Shown here: positions 35,941-47,094 of the stretch, piece by piece
Numbering within the stretch: position 1 is the stretch's first letter
Layout of the letters: each line of letters begins with the position of its first letter
Assembly: GCA_016098155.1 (NCBI GenBank)
Contig: JAAAJB010000118.1
Location: 1 to 64,000, forward strand
DNA length: 64,000 nt
Origin: Actinomortierella ambigua
Taxonomy: Eukaryota > Mortierellomycota > Mortierellomycetes > Mortierellales > Mortierellaceae
Reading direction: 5' to 3'
Position numbers and translations under genes: made by a program
The notes under the pieces: generated by a model
What the model was told of the DNA's origin: nothing
The model's database searches: none
What the model saw: only the letters and a program-made list of their open reading frames with translations

Positions 35941-37774
35941 ATGGTTCACACAACAACAACAACAGCCGAATACGTCAACGCTGAGGAGCGCAAGTTCCAG
36001 GAGGAGGTCGCCAAGGTCAAGCAATGGTGGGCCTCGGAGCGTTTCCGCCTGATCACCCGCCCATACACTGCCGAGTCGGTGGTGCAGAAGCGTGGTACGA
36101 TTGAGCAGGACTTTGCCTCGAACACGCAGGCCAAGAAGCTGTGGAAGCTTCTCAAGAACCACCAGAAGAACAAGACGGCCTCGCATACTTTTGGCGCTCT
36201 GGACCCGATCCAGGTCACCCAGATGGCCAAGTACCTCGAGACGGTCTACGTCTCGGGCTGGCAGTGCTCGTCGACGGCCTCGTCATCGAACGAGCCCGGC
36301 CCCGATCTGGCAGACTACCCAATGGACACTGTCCCGAACAAGGTCGAGCACCTGTTCTTTGCCCAGCTGTTCCACGACCGCAAGCAGCGCGAGGCTCGCA
36401 TGACGGCGCCCAAGGAGCAACGCAGCAAGATGGCCAACGTCGACTTTTTGCGCCCGATCATTGCGGATGCGGACACGGGCCACGGCGGCATCACGGCCAA
36501 CATGAAGCTGGCCAAGATGTTTGTGGAGCGAGGCGCGGCCGGCATTCACTTGGAGGATCAGATGGCGGGCACGAAGAAGTGTGGTCACATGGCCGGCAAG
36601 GTATTGGTCCCCATCTCGGAGCACATCAACCGTCTCGTGGCCAGCCGTCTGCAGTTTGACATTATGGGCGTCGAGAACCTGATTGTGGCCCGTACCGATT
36701 CCGAGGCAGCCACGCTCATCACCTCCAACATTGACCCGCGCGACCATGCCTTCATCCTCGGTGTCACCAACCCAAAACTTCGTCCTTTGGTCGTCGAGAT
36801 GGCCGCTGCCCAGGACGCTGGCAAGTTTGGCGACGAGCTCCAGGCCGTCGAGGACAACTGGGTCAAGGCCGCCAACATCAAGCTGTACCGTGATGCCGTC
36901 GCCGACGCCCTCAAGGCCGCTGGCAAGACCGCTGTCGTCGCAGAGTGGCTCGAAAAGTCAGAGTTCCTGGCCAACCCTGAGGCTCGTTTGCTCGCAAAGT
37001 CGTATGGCGTCGAGCCTTACTGGGACTGGGACCTTCCCCGCACCCGCGAGGGTTACTACAGATACCAGGGCGGTACCCGCTGCGCCATTAACCGGTAAGG
37101 TTTTCATGGTCTCTCGGGTGATTGGGGGTCTGATGTGTGGTGAACCAGTGTGATGACAGTCTCACGTCACACGAAAGTGCTCAGCCATTTGATTTTACGC
37201 AGACTACATTCCTTGTGGCATTGGGATGCCCCATTACAAAGAAACGGTTCCTCTAACGCGTTCCCCAATCCTTCTCTCTCTCTCTCTCTCTAGTGCTGCT
37301 GCCTTTGCCCCTTACTCTGATCTGCTGTGGATGGAGACCAAGTCGCCGATCCTGGCGCAGGCGACCGAGTTTTCTCGGGGAGTGTTGGCGAAGCACCCTC
37401 AGGTGATGCTGGCGTACAACCTGTCGCCGTCGTTCAACTGGGATGCGGCAGGCATGACAGACAACGACATGCGGGTGTTCATTTCGGAGCTGGGCAAGCT
37501 GGGCTTTAGCTGGCAGTTCATCACTTTGGCAGGCTTCCACGCCAATGCGCTCGGTATCGACGTGTTTGCGCGCGAGTTTGCTGACAAGGGCATGTACGCC
37601 TACGTCAACGGCGTTCAGCGCCAGGAGCGTAGCAACGGCGTCGAGACGCTGGCCCATCAGAACTGGTCTGGTGCCAACTACTATGATAACCTGATCAAGA
37701 CTGTCACGGGCGGTGTCTCGTCCACCGCCGCCATGGGTGCCGGTGTCACCGAGTCGCAGTTTGGACAGCACTAA
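35941..37774 (+). CDS. Isocitrate lyase
   Basis: Key enzyme of the glyoxylate cycle, splitting isocitrate to succinate and glyoxylate so that acetate or fatty acids can feed gluconeogenesis. Exons 35941-37094 and 37294-37774 (CT-repeat before the acceptor) give 544 residues, the usual fungal length. The signature KKCGHM is at residues 212-217 with the catalytic Cys214. The substrate and metal region [14 protein letters not shown], the AGIHLEDQ strand, [11 protein letters not shown], and later the YNLSPSFNW and [12 protein letters not shown] segments are all intact. The protein ends in FGQH and has no C-terminal peroxisomal signal, so it may be cytosolic or imported another way. The nearby catalase would detoxify peroxide made when fatty acids are oxidised to supply this pathway. 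Confidence 0.98.
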
Positions 37775-38058
37775 AACAAAAAAAAAAAAAAAAGGACTAT
37801 CCCTCTTTTTCACTCTCTCCTCCTCTTACACATATTACATTTCCATGCCTTGTACAAACAAAAAAAGAAACTAAAACAATGCTTGCATTCTCTTACATCA
37901 AAAATAATCGTGGTGGTAGTGATGGTATGTTTATGCTGCGCTTATGTATGTGAGTGTGGTTGCGCACGAATATGCTGATCACGCTGCGAAGAACGTGCAC
38001 AGACGTGGTGATTAGCTCAAAGGGGCAATCACTGTCATTCTCTCTCGCTGTGATAGAC

Positions 38059-38092
<34 letters not shown>

Positions 38093-41000
38093 TCATTGAT
38101 CGTGCTCCTTGACCGCCATGGAAAATCAACATCAAGCAATAGGGCTGTCCCGCTCTGGCTCTCTTGGCGTTGGAATACGTCGGGGAAAAAAATAATAATG
38201 CAGCCCCCCCCTCATGGTGCAGCGAGAGGTGGGACGGGCCCCGCTATTGAAGGATCTACAAAAACAAGTTTATATTTTTATTTATTTTAAAAAGCGCGTT
38301 CTGCAATCTGAGTTTACAAACGGTTCCTTCGAAGAGCCGACTTTTGGCTTCGTTTTCACTTGTAGTATGGCTTACCGTACGTTTTTTTTTTCACATAAAA
38401 GCGTATCGGTAAAGAAACGATTTTGTTGCTTCTACCACGGACTATACACGACTGGAAACGACTGCACTGACTCGAGTCGAGGCAAGAACAAGAGACTCAA
38501 ATGGACAAGACAAAAGGGTATCAAAGTTGTCTCCTACAAGAAAAAGGACGCGGATCCAAAAATGTGTTACCCTGCACCGGCGTTACTTCATCCTGTCTGG
38601 TGCAGGAAAAAAAAAACTCTATTCAACAAGACGCATCAGTGGAAGGAACCATTTTTCGCTCAACGGGCATATCCGTAGAAGATGGAATCGAAAAAAAAGA
38701 AGGGGCACCAGCTATCCCAGGGCAAGGTACAATGGAACACGATCCAAAACGTTCTCGGAAAAAAAACCTGTGGCATTGGCTTTTAATGGTGAAAGGAAGA
38801 CGACTGTTCTCCCCCTACCCTCTCTTCTTTCGTTCTCTCTCCTCGACTCTCTCTCTCATAGGAAAGGAGAAGGAGGGAGGGGGTGTGTGTGTTGCTTGTT
38901 GGTTTCTGTTCCAGAAGTAAGGGGATGGGAGGAGGGAGCACATCAAATCGAATCAAGAAGTGGATCTGTGCGGATGATTCAGCAACCTGCCTGCTGCAGT
39001 GGCAGGGGGACTGTCATGCGGAAGCGTGTGGAGAGAAGAGGGGGGAGGAGTGAGGAGTGAGAGGAGAAAAAGGGATCCACGACGATGTACCCTGAAGTCT
39101 GCCTCACGCCCCCACTCCAAGTGACACATGCAGAGCCACAGACCTACCCTGCTGCTGCAGTCCGCAATGTCGCCCTCGAGGGCTGCGGCAGGGCAACCTA
39201 CATGTTTGACAGGTGATGAGTGATGCTGGGTGATGACGATACTGTGATGGTGATGGCCTCGAGTTGATTCGCTCGTTTTGTTCTGCGCCATCCACTTTTT
39301 TCGCTCCTCTTCCTCTTCTTCTTCTTACCCTGTCGGGTCGCTGCTCTGTCTCTGCGGCGACTTGCTGGCGGATGTCTTGACTGCTTCTTGGCGGCCGTGA
39401 GGGTGATTGTGGCGGATATCGAGGCGGCGGCTAGACCCTGTCTCTACTGCAAAGAAGTAATAGGGGGAGAAGAGTGAGAGTGGGGGCGAGTGAGAGTGAG
39501 AACGGGATGATAGCCTGTAACAAACTGGACCACGCCCGTGTCTGTCCAGTGGATGCTCTTCCCTCCCCCCCCCCTAGAGCGCCTCTGTCGCATGGCAATG
39601 GGCGTCTTTGACACGACCGAGGCCCTGCGGAAAGATTGATAGATAGATAGACACAAAGACACACGCAGGGCAGACAGACAGACAGACATACACCCATACA
39701 CATACATACACAATAATAATAATAGACCGCGAGACGACTCGGGTGATGAGTGTGGTGGTGGTGTCCGACGCTGCAGCAGCAGCAGTGGTGCAACACTGAC
39801 TCTCTCACACACACAACAAACACAAGGACAACAACATCAACGACAACAACAACAACAACAACAACAATGAAAAATCCCTCTTTTTCGCTCCTACCCCCCC
39901 GCGCGATGATTGTCCTTTGCCGAAATGCACTCCTGCTCATCCTCCTCGGTGGGTCGAGCGCCCAACCCAATTTCCGTATCGTCTTTCAAAGCCCGCTCTG
40001 TACAAGTGTTTTTGTACGCTTGGGGTGCTGGAGTGCGCGGGTTTGTTTTTCTTTTTTGTATGTCTCTCATTTTTTTTCTCCTCCTTTTCTCTCTCTCTCT
40101 CCTTCTCTTTCTACATCTTTCATCACCCTTTCACAACCTCAACTCAACCCATTTACACATTCCATTCTCTGCACTCTCCCCAGCGCAACACCTCGTTTTC
40201 TTCTTTCTTTCTATTCATCTTCTTATTCTTCTCTTCTATTAGAGCAACAACAAGGAATCCCTATCCCTTTACTTGTTGCTTCCCACTCTCATTTCCTTCC
40301 CCTCTCCTACCCACTCACCACCGAGTGCATGCTTGCTTATTCTCCTCATTGATTATCAATGAAAAAAGAACGCTCTATATCGAACCAACACCATCATAAC
40401 CTCGACATCTCTCGACGAGCCGCAGCCGGACGCATCACACACGGAAACGGACTCGTCATCTTCTTTGCTGAATTCTTCTCTACCTCCTGCCTGGATGATC
40501 CTTAATTTGACTGGATCAGCTCTTTTTGTTCATTTGCACCTTTGCCATTAGATTGCTGTATTGCACCCTTTTTTTCTCTCTCTCTCTTTTGTCTCTTTTA
40601 CTCTCCACTCCTCCTCCTCTTTACGGCACAGCAGTCTGGTTGTTCTTTCGACCTTATTTTTTTTTCTCTTGACTCTATCATTCCCCTCCACCCCTTTGGA
40701 ATCCCCCCTCTCCCCCTCTTTGTCCCTCCCCCTTTCCTCTTTTGCTTTCAGCCTTGGGCGGTGAAAAAAATTTTACTTTTTTTCTCCTCCTTTGTAACGA
40801 CCTCTTCTGTCTCGCTTCTGCTCCTCACTCAAGTGGGTCATTGTTGAAGTAGCTTCGCCCTTTTGGTGCAAAAGACTCTTGTCGATTGTTTGGAAGCCGA
40901 CATTTTCATCTCTTTCTCTTCTCTCTTTGTTGTTTGACCATCTCGCCTAGTTTTTTAAACTTGTGCATATATCACCCCCCCCCCTTCTCTTCAACACCCC

Positions 41001-42502
41001 CTTTCCGCTCTCTTTTTTTTTTTTTCTCTTTGGTCGGACCAATAATCCTCTTTCCTTGCCCCACCACTGACAGTTTGTTTCTCAGCAACTGGAACCCCCT
41101 TTCACTCGCCTCGCCCTCTCCTCCCTCCCTTTTCTTTCTTTCTTTGTTCTTTGTCCTCCCCCCTACTCTCCAGGAAGGATAAAGAGTTGAGAATTACACT
41201 CCTACAAAAGAGTATAAGAAGCGAGTTTCCCGTTTTCGTTGTAGGAAGCAGTCCGTGCTAGACTCGAACAGACGACGAGACGACGGAGTGGTTTTTCTTT
41301 TGCATTGTACAGCAACAAGGTAAGCTCATAATAATTTATAACAATAATAATAATATTTTAGCACAACAGACATAAGCAGCACAACGACTCCAACACACAC
41401 ACACACAGAATGTGAAGAGAAACACTGTGCCGCTCTTGATGGTGGGCACATTCTGGTCCGTCCCGGCATAACTCACCTCACTCAAGAGTGCTGTTTGTGT
41501 GTGCACTCAAAGGGAGACTTGAAAAAGGGCTTCCTCTCCCTCCCCGCCGCTGCACAACTCTCTCCTCTTCTCTCTCTGCCTCCTTTCTCTCTCTCAACTC
41601 TCTCCCTCCCCTTCATCTTTACAACTGTCGATCAATCCCTTTTTCTTTTCTTTTCTTTCTTTCTTTCTCTCTTTCTTTCTTTCTTTCTCCACGCAACAGC
41701 ACCACCATCCAATAATGGCTCCTTTCTATCATCCGCGCTTCTTGACAACCTGGAGAGAGGCAACGGCTGCCTCTCCCTTGCTTCACCCCCTGCTCAGAAG
41801 AAAGAAATCAACTAACAACAACAAACCCTGTCATGTCAAGCAACAGCTTCTTCCAGAAAAACAGTATCTACCACGATTTCGCCAAAATCCCAGCCCCTAC
41901 GACGGGTGTGTGTGCGTGCGCAACAGCTGGTTGCATGGTCATTTCTTTCTTTCTTTCTTTCTGTCTCTCTCCCACCCCTCTGTCCTCCCTTCAGAAATGT
42001 CTGCATATCCTCCCCCTCCTCGCCCCCTTTTTACCAATCAGCGATCGCGATCATCGTCCATCCCATACCCACAAAAGTCCTCTTCCTCGTGCTCGCAAAA
42101 GAGAAAGATGAACACTGTGTGGTGTGACAGAGCTCAAATTCGCACTCTTTGGCACATTACACATACATCTATCTCTGCATGGTTGTCCCTTGTGGGATAG
42201 ATAGAGGAGCAATGAGCCAGCAAAGACTCCCTCCAAATGGATGGTTGTGCACATGGTCATTGGAGGAGGAGGAGGGGGGGAAAGGGCCGACAAAAACGCT
42301 CTCTTCTATCCGTTTTTTTTTATTACATTGAGGATGGTATTAATAACCGCATTTATTTTCTTTGACGCTCTCTAAACCCTCCGCCCGCTCCTCCACCCCT
42401 TCTCTATCTCTTTCTCTCTTCTCATTCCATAGAAACCCGTCCTTTGAACATCCTGTATTTATCATTTCAGCAACAGTGCCAGCAGCAACAGCAGCATCCA
42501 TA
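37775..42502. other. Gene-poor region before the PRL phosphatase
   Basis: About 4.7 kb with no supportable coding gene. It includes a GA run (38061-38088), GATA/GACA short tandem repeats near 39635-39690, CAA/AAC triplet runs (39841-39866), and from about 40050 onward a pyrimidine-rich tract leading to the phosphatase gene. A TATA-like motif at 41213 with a downstream GTAAGC donor at 41320 suggests a non-coding first exon for that gene. Confidence 0.5.
41213..41320 (+). promoter_or_regulatory. Putative promoter and leader exon of the PRL phosphatase gene
   Basis: A TATAAGA motif at 41213 is followed by about 70 bases of non-CT-rich sequence ending CAACAAG at a GTAAGC splice donor (41320). 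A matching acceptor (TTTCAG, ending 42470) lies 32 bases before the phosphatase ATG. The arrangement suggests a 5'-UTR exon and an intron of about 1.15 kb. This is inference; RNA-seq would settle it. Confidence 0.35.
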
Positions 42503-43978
42503 ATGAGCACTGTTTCAACCAACACCACGACGGTCAACTCTGTCAACATGCTTCGCACCGTGTCGTCGGACGGCTCGACCTCGTCAACGATCGGCATCAA
42601 CCCGATGACTGCTGCACGTCTGCAGCGTCTGCCAACGCCTCCACGCAGCCCTGCTTTGGCACCCTTGGGCAAGCAGCTGACGTTGATTGAGCCTCCAATG
42701 ACAAAGGGCATCCGATTCCTAATCCTGGATTGCCCTACGGACTCGACCCTGCCCTTCTACCTGGCCGAGCTGAAGCGCAACAACGTGACAGATGTGGTCC
42801 GATGCTGCGAGCCCACCTACCGTGCAGAGACGCTCCAGCACGAGGGCATCAAGGTTCATGATTGGCCCTTCCGCGATGGTGCCGTGGTAAGTTTTGCTAT
42901 ATTTTTTTCTCTTTTCTCCCCTCTCAACCTCTCTATTTTTAATTATGTGTTTTTTTTCGTGTGTCTGGGAAGGGAGGGGTATAGGTGGGTGAGTGGGGTG
43001 GAAAGGGTTCTGGGTGGAAAGGGTTCGAGTTCACGCCAACACCAAATACGAATTCGAAGATCCAGGACATTGGTGAAAACAAGGGACAAACAACCCAAGG
43101 GAAACCAAAAAGGGTCCTGCTCACCCTCACTCTCCCCGACTCACAACAACTGCTTGCTCCCTTACCACCATTTGTTCATTTGTTTGCACATGGAGATTTC
43201 TCGGGCTGTGAGTGAGGAGTAGAGGTCGCTATTGGTGTTACTGTTGAACAGTCTAAATGTCCCCGAAATCTACTGCGGCATTGATGGCGAGTGGTTGATT
43301 CGGTTCTCTCTCTCTCCTCGCGCCCTGCCTGTGAAAATCCCCCGGTGATTGCTTTGTCACTTTTCCCCCTCTCCCCGCCCTTCGCCCCCCTCCTCAACGC
43401 CACGGGGGAAAGGAGGTGATCTGTGCGCGACTCTTGCTCTCAGCAGTCATATTATACCATGTCATGGTAACCCCGAAACTAACGTCCAACTGTTTCATCT
43501 TGTCATCCCCGTCACCCCAATGTTCCACTTTTGCCTCGTCCCTTAGCCTCCCGTCTCCATCATCAAGAACTGGCTGCAGCTGGTCGACTCGCGCATTGTC
43601 CGCCGTCGCAGCCCATCGCCTGGCACGAGTGGCGAGGAGGAGGAGCCTGCGCCACCTACGATTGCCGTGCACTGTGTGGCCGGATTGGGCCGAGCGCCGA
43701 TCCTGGTGGCGATTGCGATGATTGAGTTGGGGATGGCGAACCTGGACACGGTGGAGTTTATTCGACGCCGTCGCCGTGGCTGTTTCAACTCGAACCAGAT
43801 CCAGTACATCGATGGCTACAAGCGAGGCAAGATTGTGAAGCATGCGCTGGGCACAGGCCTGGCGCCGTCGATGAACGGTGGCAGCGGCGGCCATGGATCG
43901 AAGGATGGCAAGGAGAAGGAGAGCGGATCATCGTCGTTGAAGAACGGCATCTCCAAGATGTTCCGCCTGAAGGCTTGA
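42503..43978 (+). CDS. PRL-type (PTP4A) protein tyrosine phosphatase
   Basis: Exons 42503-42886 and 43547-43978 (phase 0 intron of 660 bases) give 271 residues. The core matches animal PTP4A/PRL: RFLILDCPTDSTLPFYLAEL, then VVRCCEPTY, then VHDWPFRDGAV with the general-acid Asp125. The P-loop HCVAGLGRAP carries nucleophile Cys171 and Arg177, and FIRRRRRGCFNSNQIQYID follows. Cys102 corresponds to the redox-partner cysteine of PRL-1, so oxidative control is plausible. Three differences from animal PRLs stand out: a 65-residue S/T-rich N-terminal extension, an acidic Pro/Ser/Glu insert before the P-loop, and a C-terminus ending in FRLKA without a CAAX box, so no prenyl anchor. An upstream in-frame ATG at 42362 would add 47 residues; the start at 42503 is preferred because an acceptor-like TTTCAG lies between them. 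The likely role is signalling or magnesium homeostasis through CNNM-type partners; this is family inference. Confidence 0.92.
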
Positions 43979-44265
43979 CTCTCTCGCCGTGACAAGCAAC
44001 ACTACTTCCGGGCAACAACAGCTACTAGTAAAGCAGCAGCAGCAGCATCAGCAGTATCAGCATCATCATCATGTTCATCATGTTCATCATCGGCAGAAGC
44101 AGCAATGACCCGAGGTCGTTGGAACCTGCCGCCATCAGCACTTTTCCGGACTTTATCATCATTATATGCAACACATTCTCACTATTTGTCAGCGTTATTA
44201 TGTTTGTCCGAGGAAGTGATGGTGGCGGTGGCTACTGATGCTGCTGCTGCCGCTACTAGTACTGC

Positions 44266-44297
<32 letters not shown>

Positions 44298-46312
44298 TTA
44301 TTGTCGGGGTAGTCCAAAGAGAGAGTGCAAGACGGGGGTTTTGCAGGCAGATGGCGTTGTGGAGTATGATGAGTGTACTGTCCATGAGATGTTGTCATTG
44401 TACATGTCAAAAGGTGGAAGTAGAACAATCGTTTCCGAGAAATGGGTCTGGACCCAGGTCACTGTGCAAAAGTGGCCGTAGCAGTAGAAGACGACTTGCC
44501 GTGGGGAGATCAAGGGTGGTGAACAAATTTCAACAACACCAACACCAGTCGGGCTGTGTGGAAGATGACCGCCACCCTTGCATCCCTTTCGATCAAAAGA
44601 ACAGCGCCATCATCCATCGTCAACGTGTTATGATGATGGATGGAGTTGCCATGGTAGTAGTAGTAGTCGTAGTAGTCATGGAAGGAGTTACCTGGAGCCG
44701 GTGGAAGATGAGAAGAAGGAAACGATGGAGCAGAATAAACTATGCAAACCCCCCTATCCAAAAAAAGTTGCCTTTATATGTCCCGCGTCTTTTTTTATTG
44801 CCTGCGGTCGATGTTTGTGCGTGTGTGCGTGTACGTGTGTGTTTGCTTTAAAAAGGTCCAAGAACTCCAACTGATCCATCGCAATGTGGAGGGGAAGGGT
44901 TCAACGTGATAAACTTCCAAAACTCCGCAGAAGGTGACAATCATCGTCTATCACTTGCCATCTATCTTTTTTCCCTTTCTCCCTCACACACGCGGTGAGC
45001 AAGCTCTTTTCGCTTCGCGGGGTGGCTCTTTTTTTCATATCCCCTTTGAAATGCTTGCAGAAGCAATGGCCCGTGACTCGCATGAGAACCGCCCGGTTCT
45101 CAAAAGAGCCCCGCGGCTCTTTTTTTGCTTCTATGACAATGCAGGAAAAGTACGTCATCGGCTCTACGCTCAAGGAGAGAAGAGAGGAACTCCACCGTTC
45201 CCTGTTGGAACGGTTTTGTCTCCCTCAATGCACTTCTTCAATGAGAATGAAGGGCCCTGAAACTACCCCGTTTTAGGGGTGGGAAAGATGTGCACAGATG
45301 TTCCCACGAACCCCTTCCGAGGGTGTCCCATTTGCCGACATGTCTCAAAGGGGAGGGGGGGAGAGGGTGAGTGTGTGGTCGTCTACTGCTGCCCAATAAA
45401 ACGACGCTTCAAACACGCGGTTGGATGAAAAAAAATCGCTCAAAGCACGAAGGTTAAGCCCGCGGGCCTACAGGGCGAGGGGGGGGGGGAAAGGAAAAGA
45501 CGTAACATTGCTCTCGCTGGACACAGGGCTTTCCCCCCCCCTTCCCCCAGTAGCTAAAATGCGACAAAGCAACGAGACGACCTCGGGTTGTTGGAACTTG
45601 CTGTCTCCCATGGAGATGTGGCAGCACCCACTTCACGGAGGACAACTTGCTCTGTCGTCATAACTTGTGCGTTTTTTTTTCTTGGGCAAAAGAGGAAACC
45701 CAGTATTCTTGAGACAGATAGGGGGGGGGACACGTTACTTTTTTTCAGGGTCAAAAAAAGTCGTAATGCAACCCCGGAAAGCGCCGTCAAAGTGTAGGTA
45801 GGCCTACCCTCGGCACTCTAGCAGTAATAAGAAAAGAAAAGAAAAAGGAAAGCCAAGCGTTCATCGCGACGTTTCGTTATTGGATCCTTCAATGTCGACA
45901 ACTTTCTATCATACTGAGACAGAGTTCAGTAAGCGGTGGTTTTTTTCACCCACTAATAGGGGGCAGGAAACGTGGGCTGGGGTTAGACCGTCGTGATGAG
46001 GTAGTAATCCGAGTGTGCACAAAGTAGGCGTTAGGGCCTCCCTGAGCAAGTAATAGGCCCAAAGCCGTCCTTCGGTTAGATGTTGGCTGAACGCCTCCAC
46101 CCCAGAAATCCAGAATAAAAGTAACCTAGCAGGATCGTCCTGGATGGCGGACTAGCTACTTGAGGCGCCTGCCTGTATCACGCGCATGCTGGATGATAAT
46201 TGAAAATTATCGGGTTCTTGGTATGCTCTTGAAACAAACAGCTAGTAGAGCGTATTTCTCAGAGCCATATGGAAGGTATTGCACCAGGCTTACAGCTACA
46301 ATGATAGCTGCT

Positions 46313-46328
46313 ACTTTCAGCTGAAAGT
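46313..46328. repeat. 16-base perfect palindrome
   Basis: ACTTTCAGCTGAAAGT is its own reverse complement. It lies about 100 bases from another inverted repeat at 46195-46211 (seven-base arms, GATAATT, with a three-base spacer). Confidence 0.7.
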
Positions 46329-46889
46329 TGCAACAATACAGTAGGTGAGGGAGCTCGATAAAAAAAATGCGCATTGTTAACCTGGCATTGAGGCCGTCCT
46401 TGATAGGAGGTGAAAAGAATGAGTGTATCTTACTACGCGGTCAACAAAGCTGCTGCAGGCTTAGATGTTTTTTTTTTGAGACCAGGGTGTGTTACTTTTT
46501 TGGCGAAAGCAGTCATTCCAAGCATAGCATAGAGACTCTAGAAGCAGTGAAGCTTGCCAGTGCCCCCCCCCAGTCGTTGATGTCGATGGATGTGGGGCGG
46601 GGGAGGTGATGCCCTCAAGTAGGCGCAACAACAAGATGCGTAGGAAAACACGTCCAAATTTGGACAGGTTCATGGAGTCATGTGGATAAACTTTAAGCGG
46701 GTGGCTCACCTCACTTCACACAGCAAAAGTCTGCTTTTCCGTTTTGTTTTTATTTCCTTTCTACACATCTGCTCAAACTCTCCCTTGATTCCCCATCTGA
46801 ATTCCCACACAATCGTCGTCGTTATCGTTTTTGTTGCCCCCTTCCCCCCCTTTTTTTCCCCAGCCAACTGTTGACCGTTTATCGGTGCG

Positions 46890-46906
46890 GATAGATAGAT
46901 AGATAG
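46890..46906. repeat. (GATA)n tandem repeat upstream of the OPT gene
   Basis: Four GATA units in tandem, with one more GATA core at 46915, about 190-205 bases upstream of the OPT ATG. It may be a plain microsatellite or a cluster of GATA-factor sites. Confidence 0.7.
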
Positions 46907-47036
46907 AGCAGACGGATAGCGCCATTCCCACTCCTTTTGAACCACCGTTTTTCTTCTTGCTTGGCATTGGCAAGGTGAGGACGATCACCCTTGTTCTCGG
47001 TTCCATCCGAAACCTCCAACGCTGAACGAGATTTGA

Positions 47037-47060
47037 GACAGACAGACAGACAGACAGACA
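47037..47060. repeat. (GACA)n tandem repeat in the OPT leader
   Basis: Six GACA units, ending 35 bases before the OPT start codon. Confidence 0.85.
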
Positions 47061-47094
47061 GGGAAAAGTTGACCCCAAGCAAGACTCACACACT

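Larger units (their letters stand above)
43979..47094. other. Intergenic region between the phosphatase and the OPT transporter
   Basis: About 3.1 kb without a supported gene. 44030-44300 holds CAG/CAT and CTG triplet runs, presumably in the phosphatase 3' region, which create alanine-rich frames. 45280-46680 has few CT tracts, contains perfect inverted repeats, and differs from the rest of the intergenic DNA. 46740-47094 is the OPT leader with GATA and GACA tandem repeats. Confidence 0.5.

Noticed and set aside
39635..39690. GATA/GACA tandem runs as a CRISPR-like or regulatory array
   Set aside because: Units of four bases without spacers; ordinary microsatellites.
39750..40352. 200-codon plus-strand frame
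   Set aside because: Thr-rich start from ACA/CAA repeats and Ser/Phe/Leu-rich end from CT tracts; no conserved segment.
40360..40506. 48-codon ATG-initiated frame
   Set aside because: Mixed composition but too short, without similarity or flanking signals; could be an upstream frame in a long leader at most.
44105..44851. 248-codon plus-strand frame with an alanine run
   Set aside because: The alanine/valine run comes from CTG triplets, the remainder resembles no protein, and no promoter or splice support is visible.
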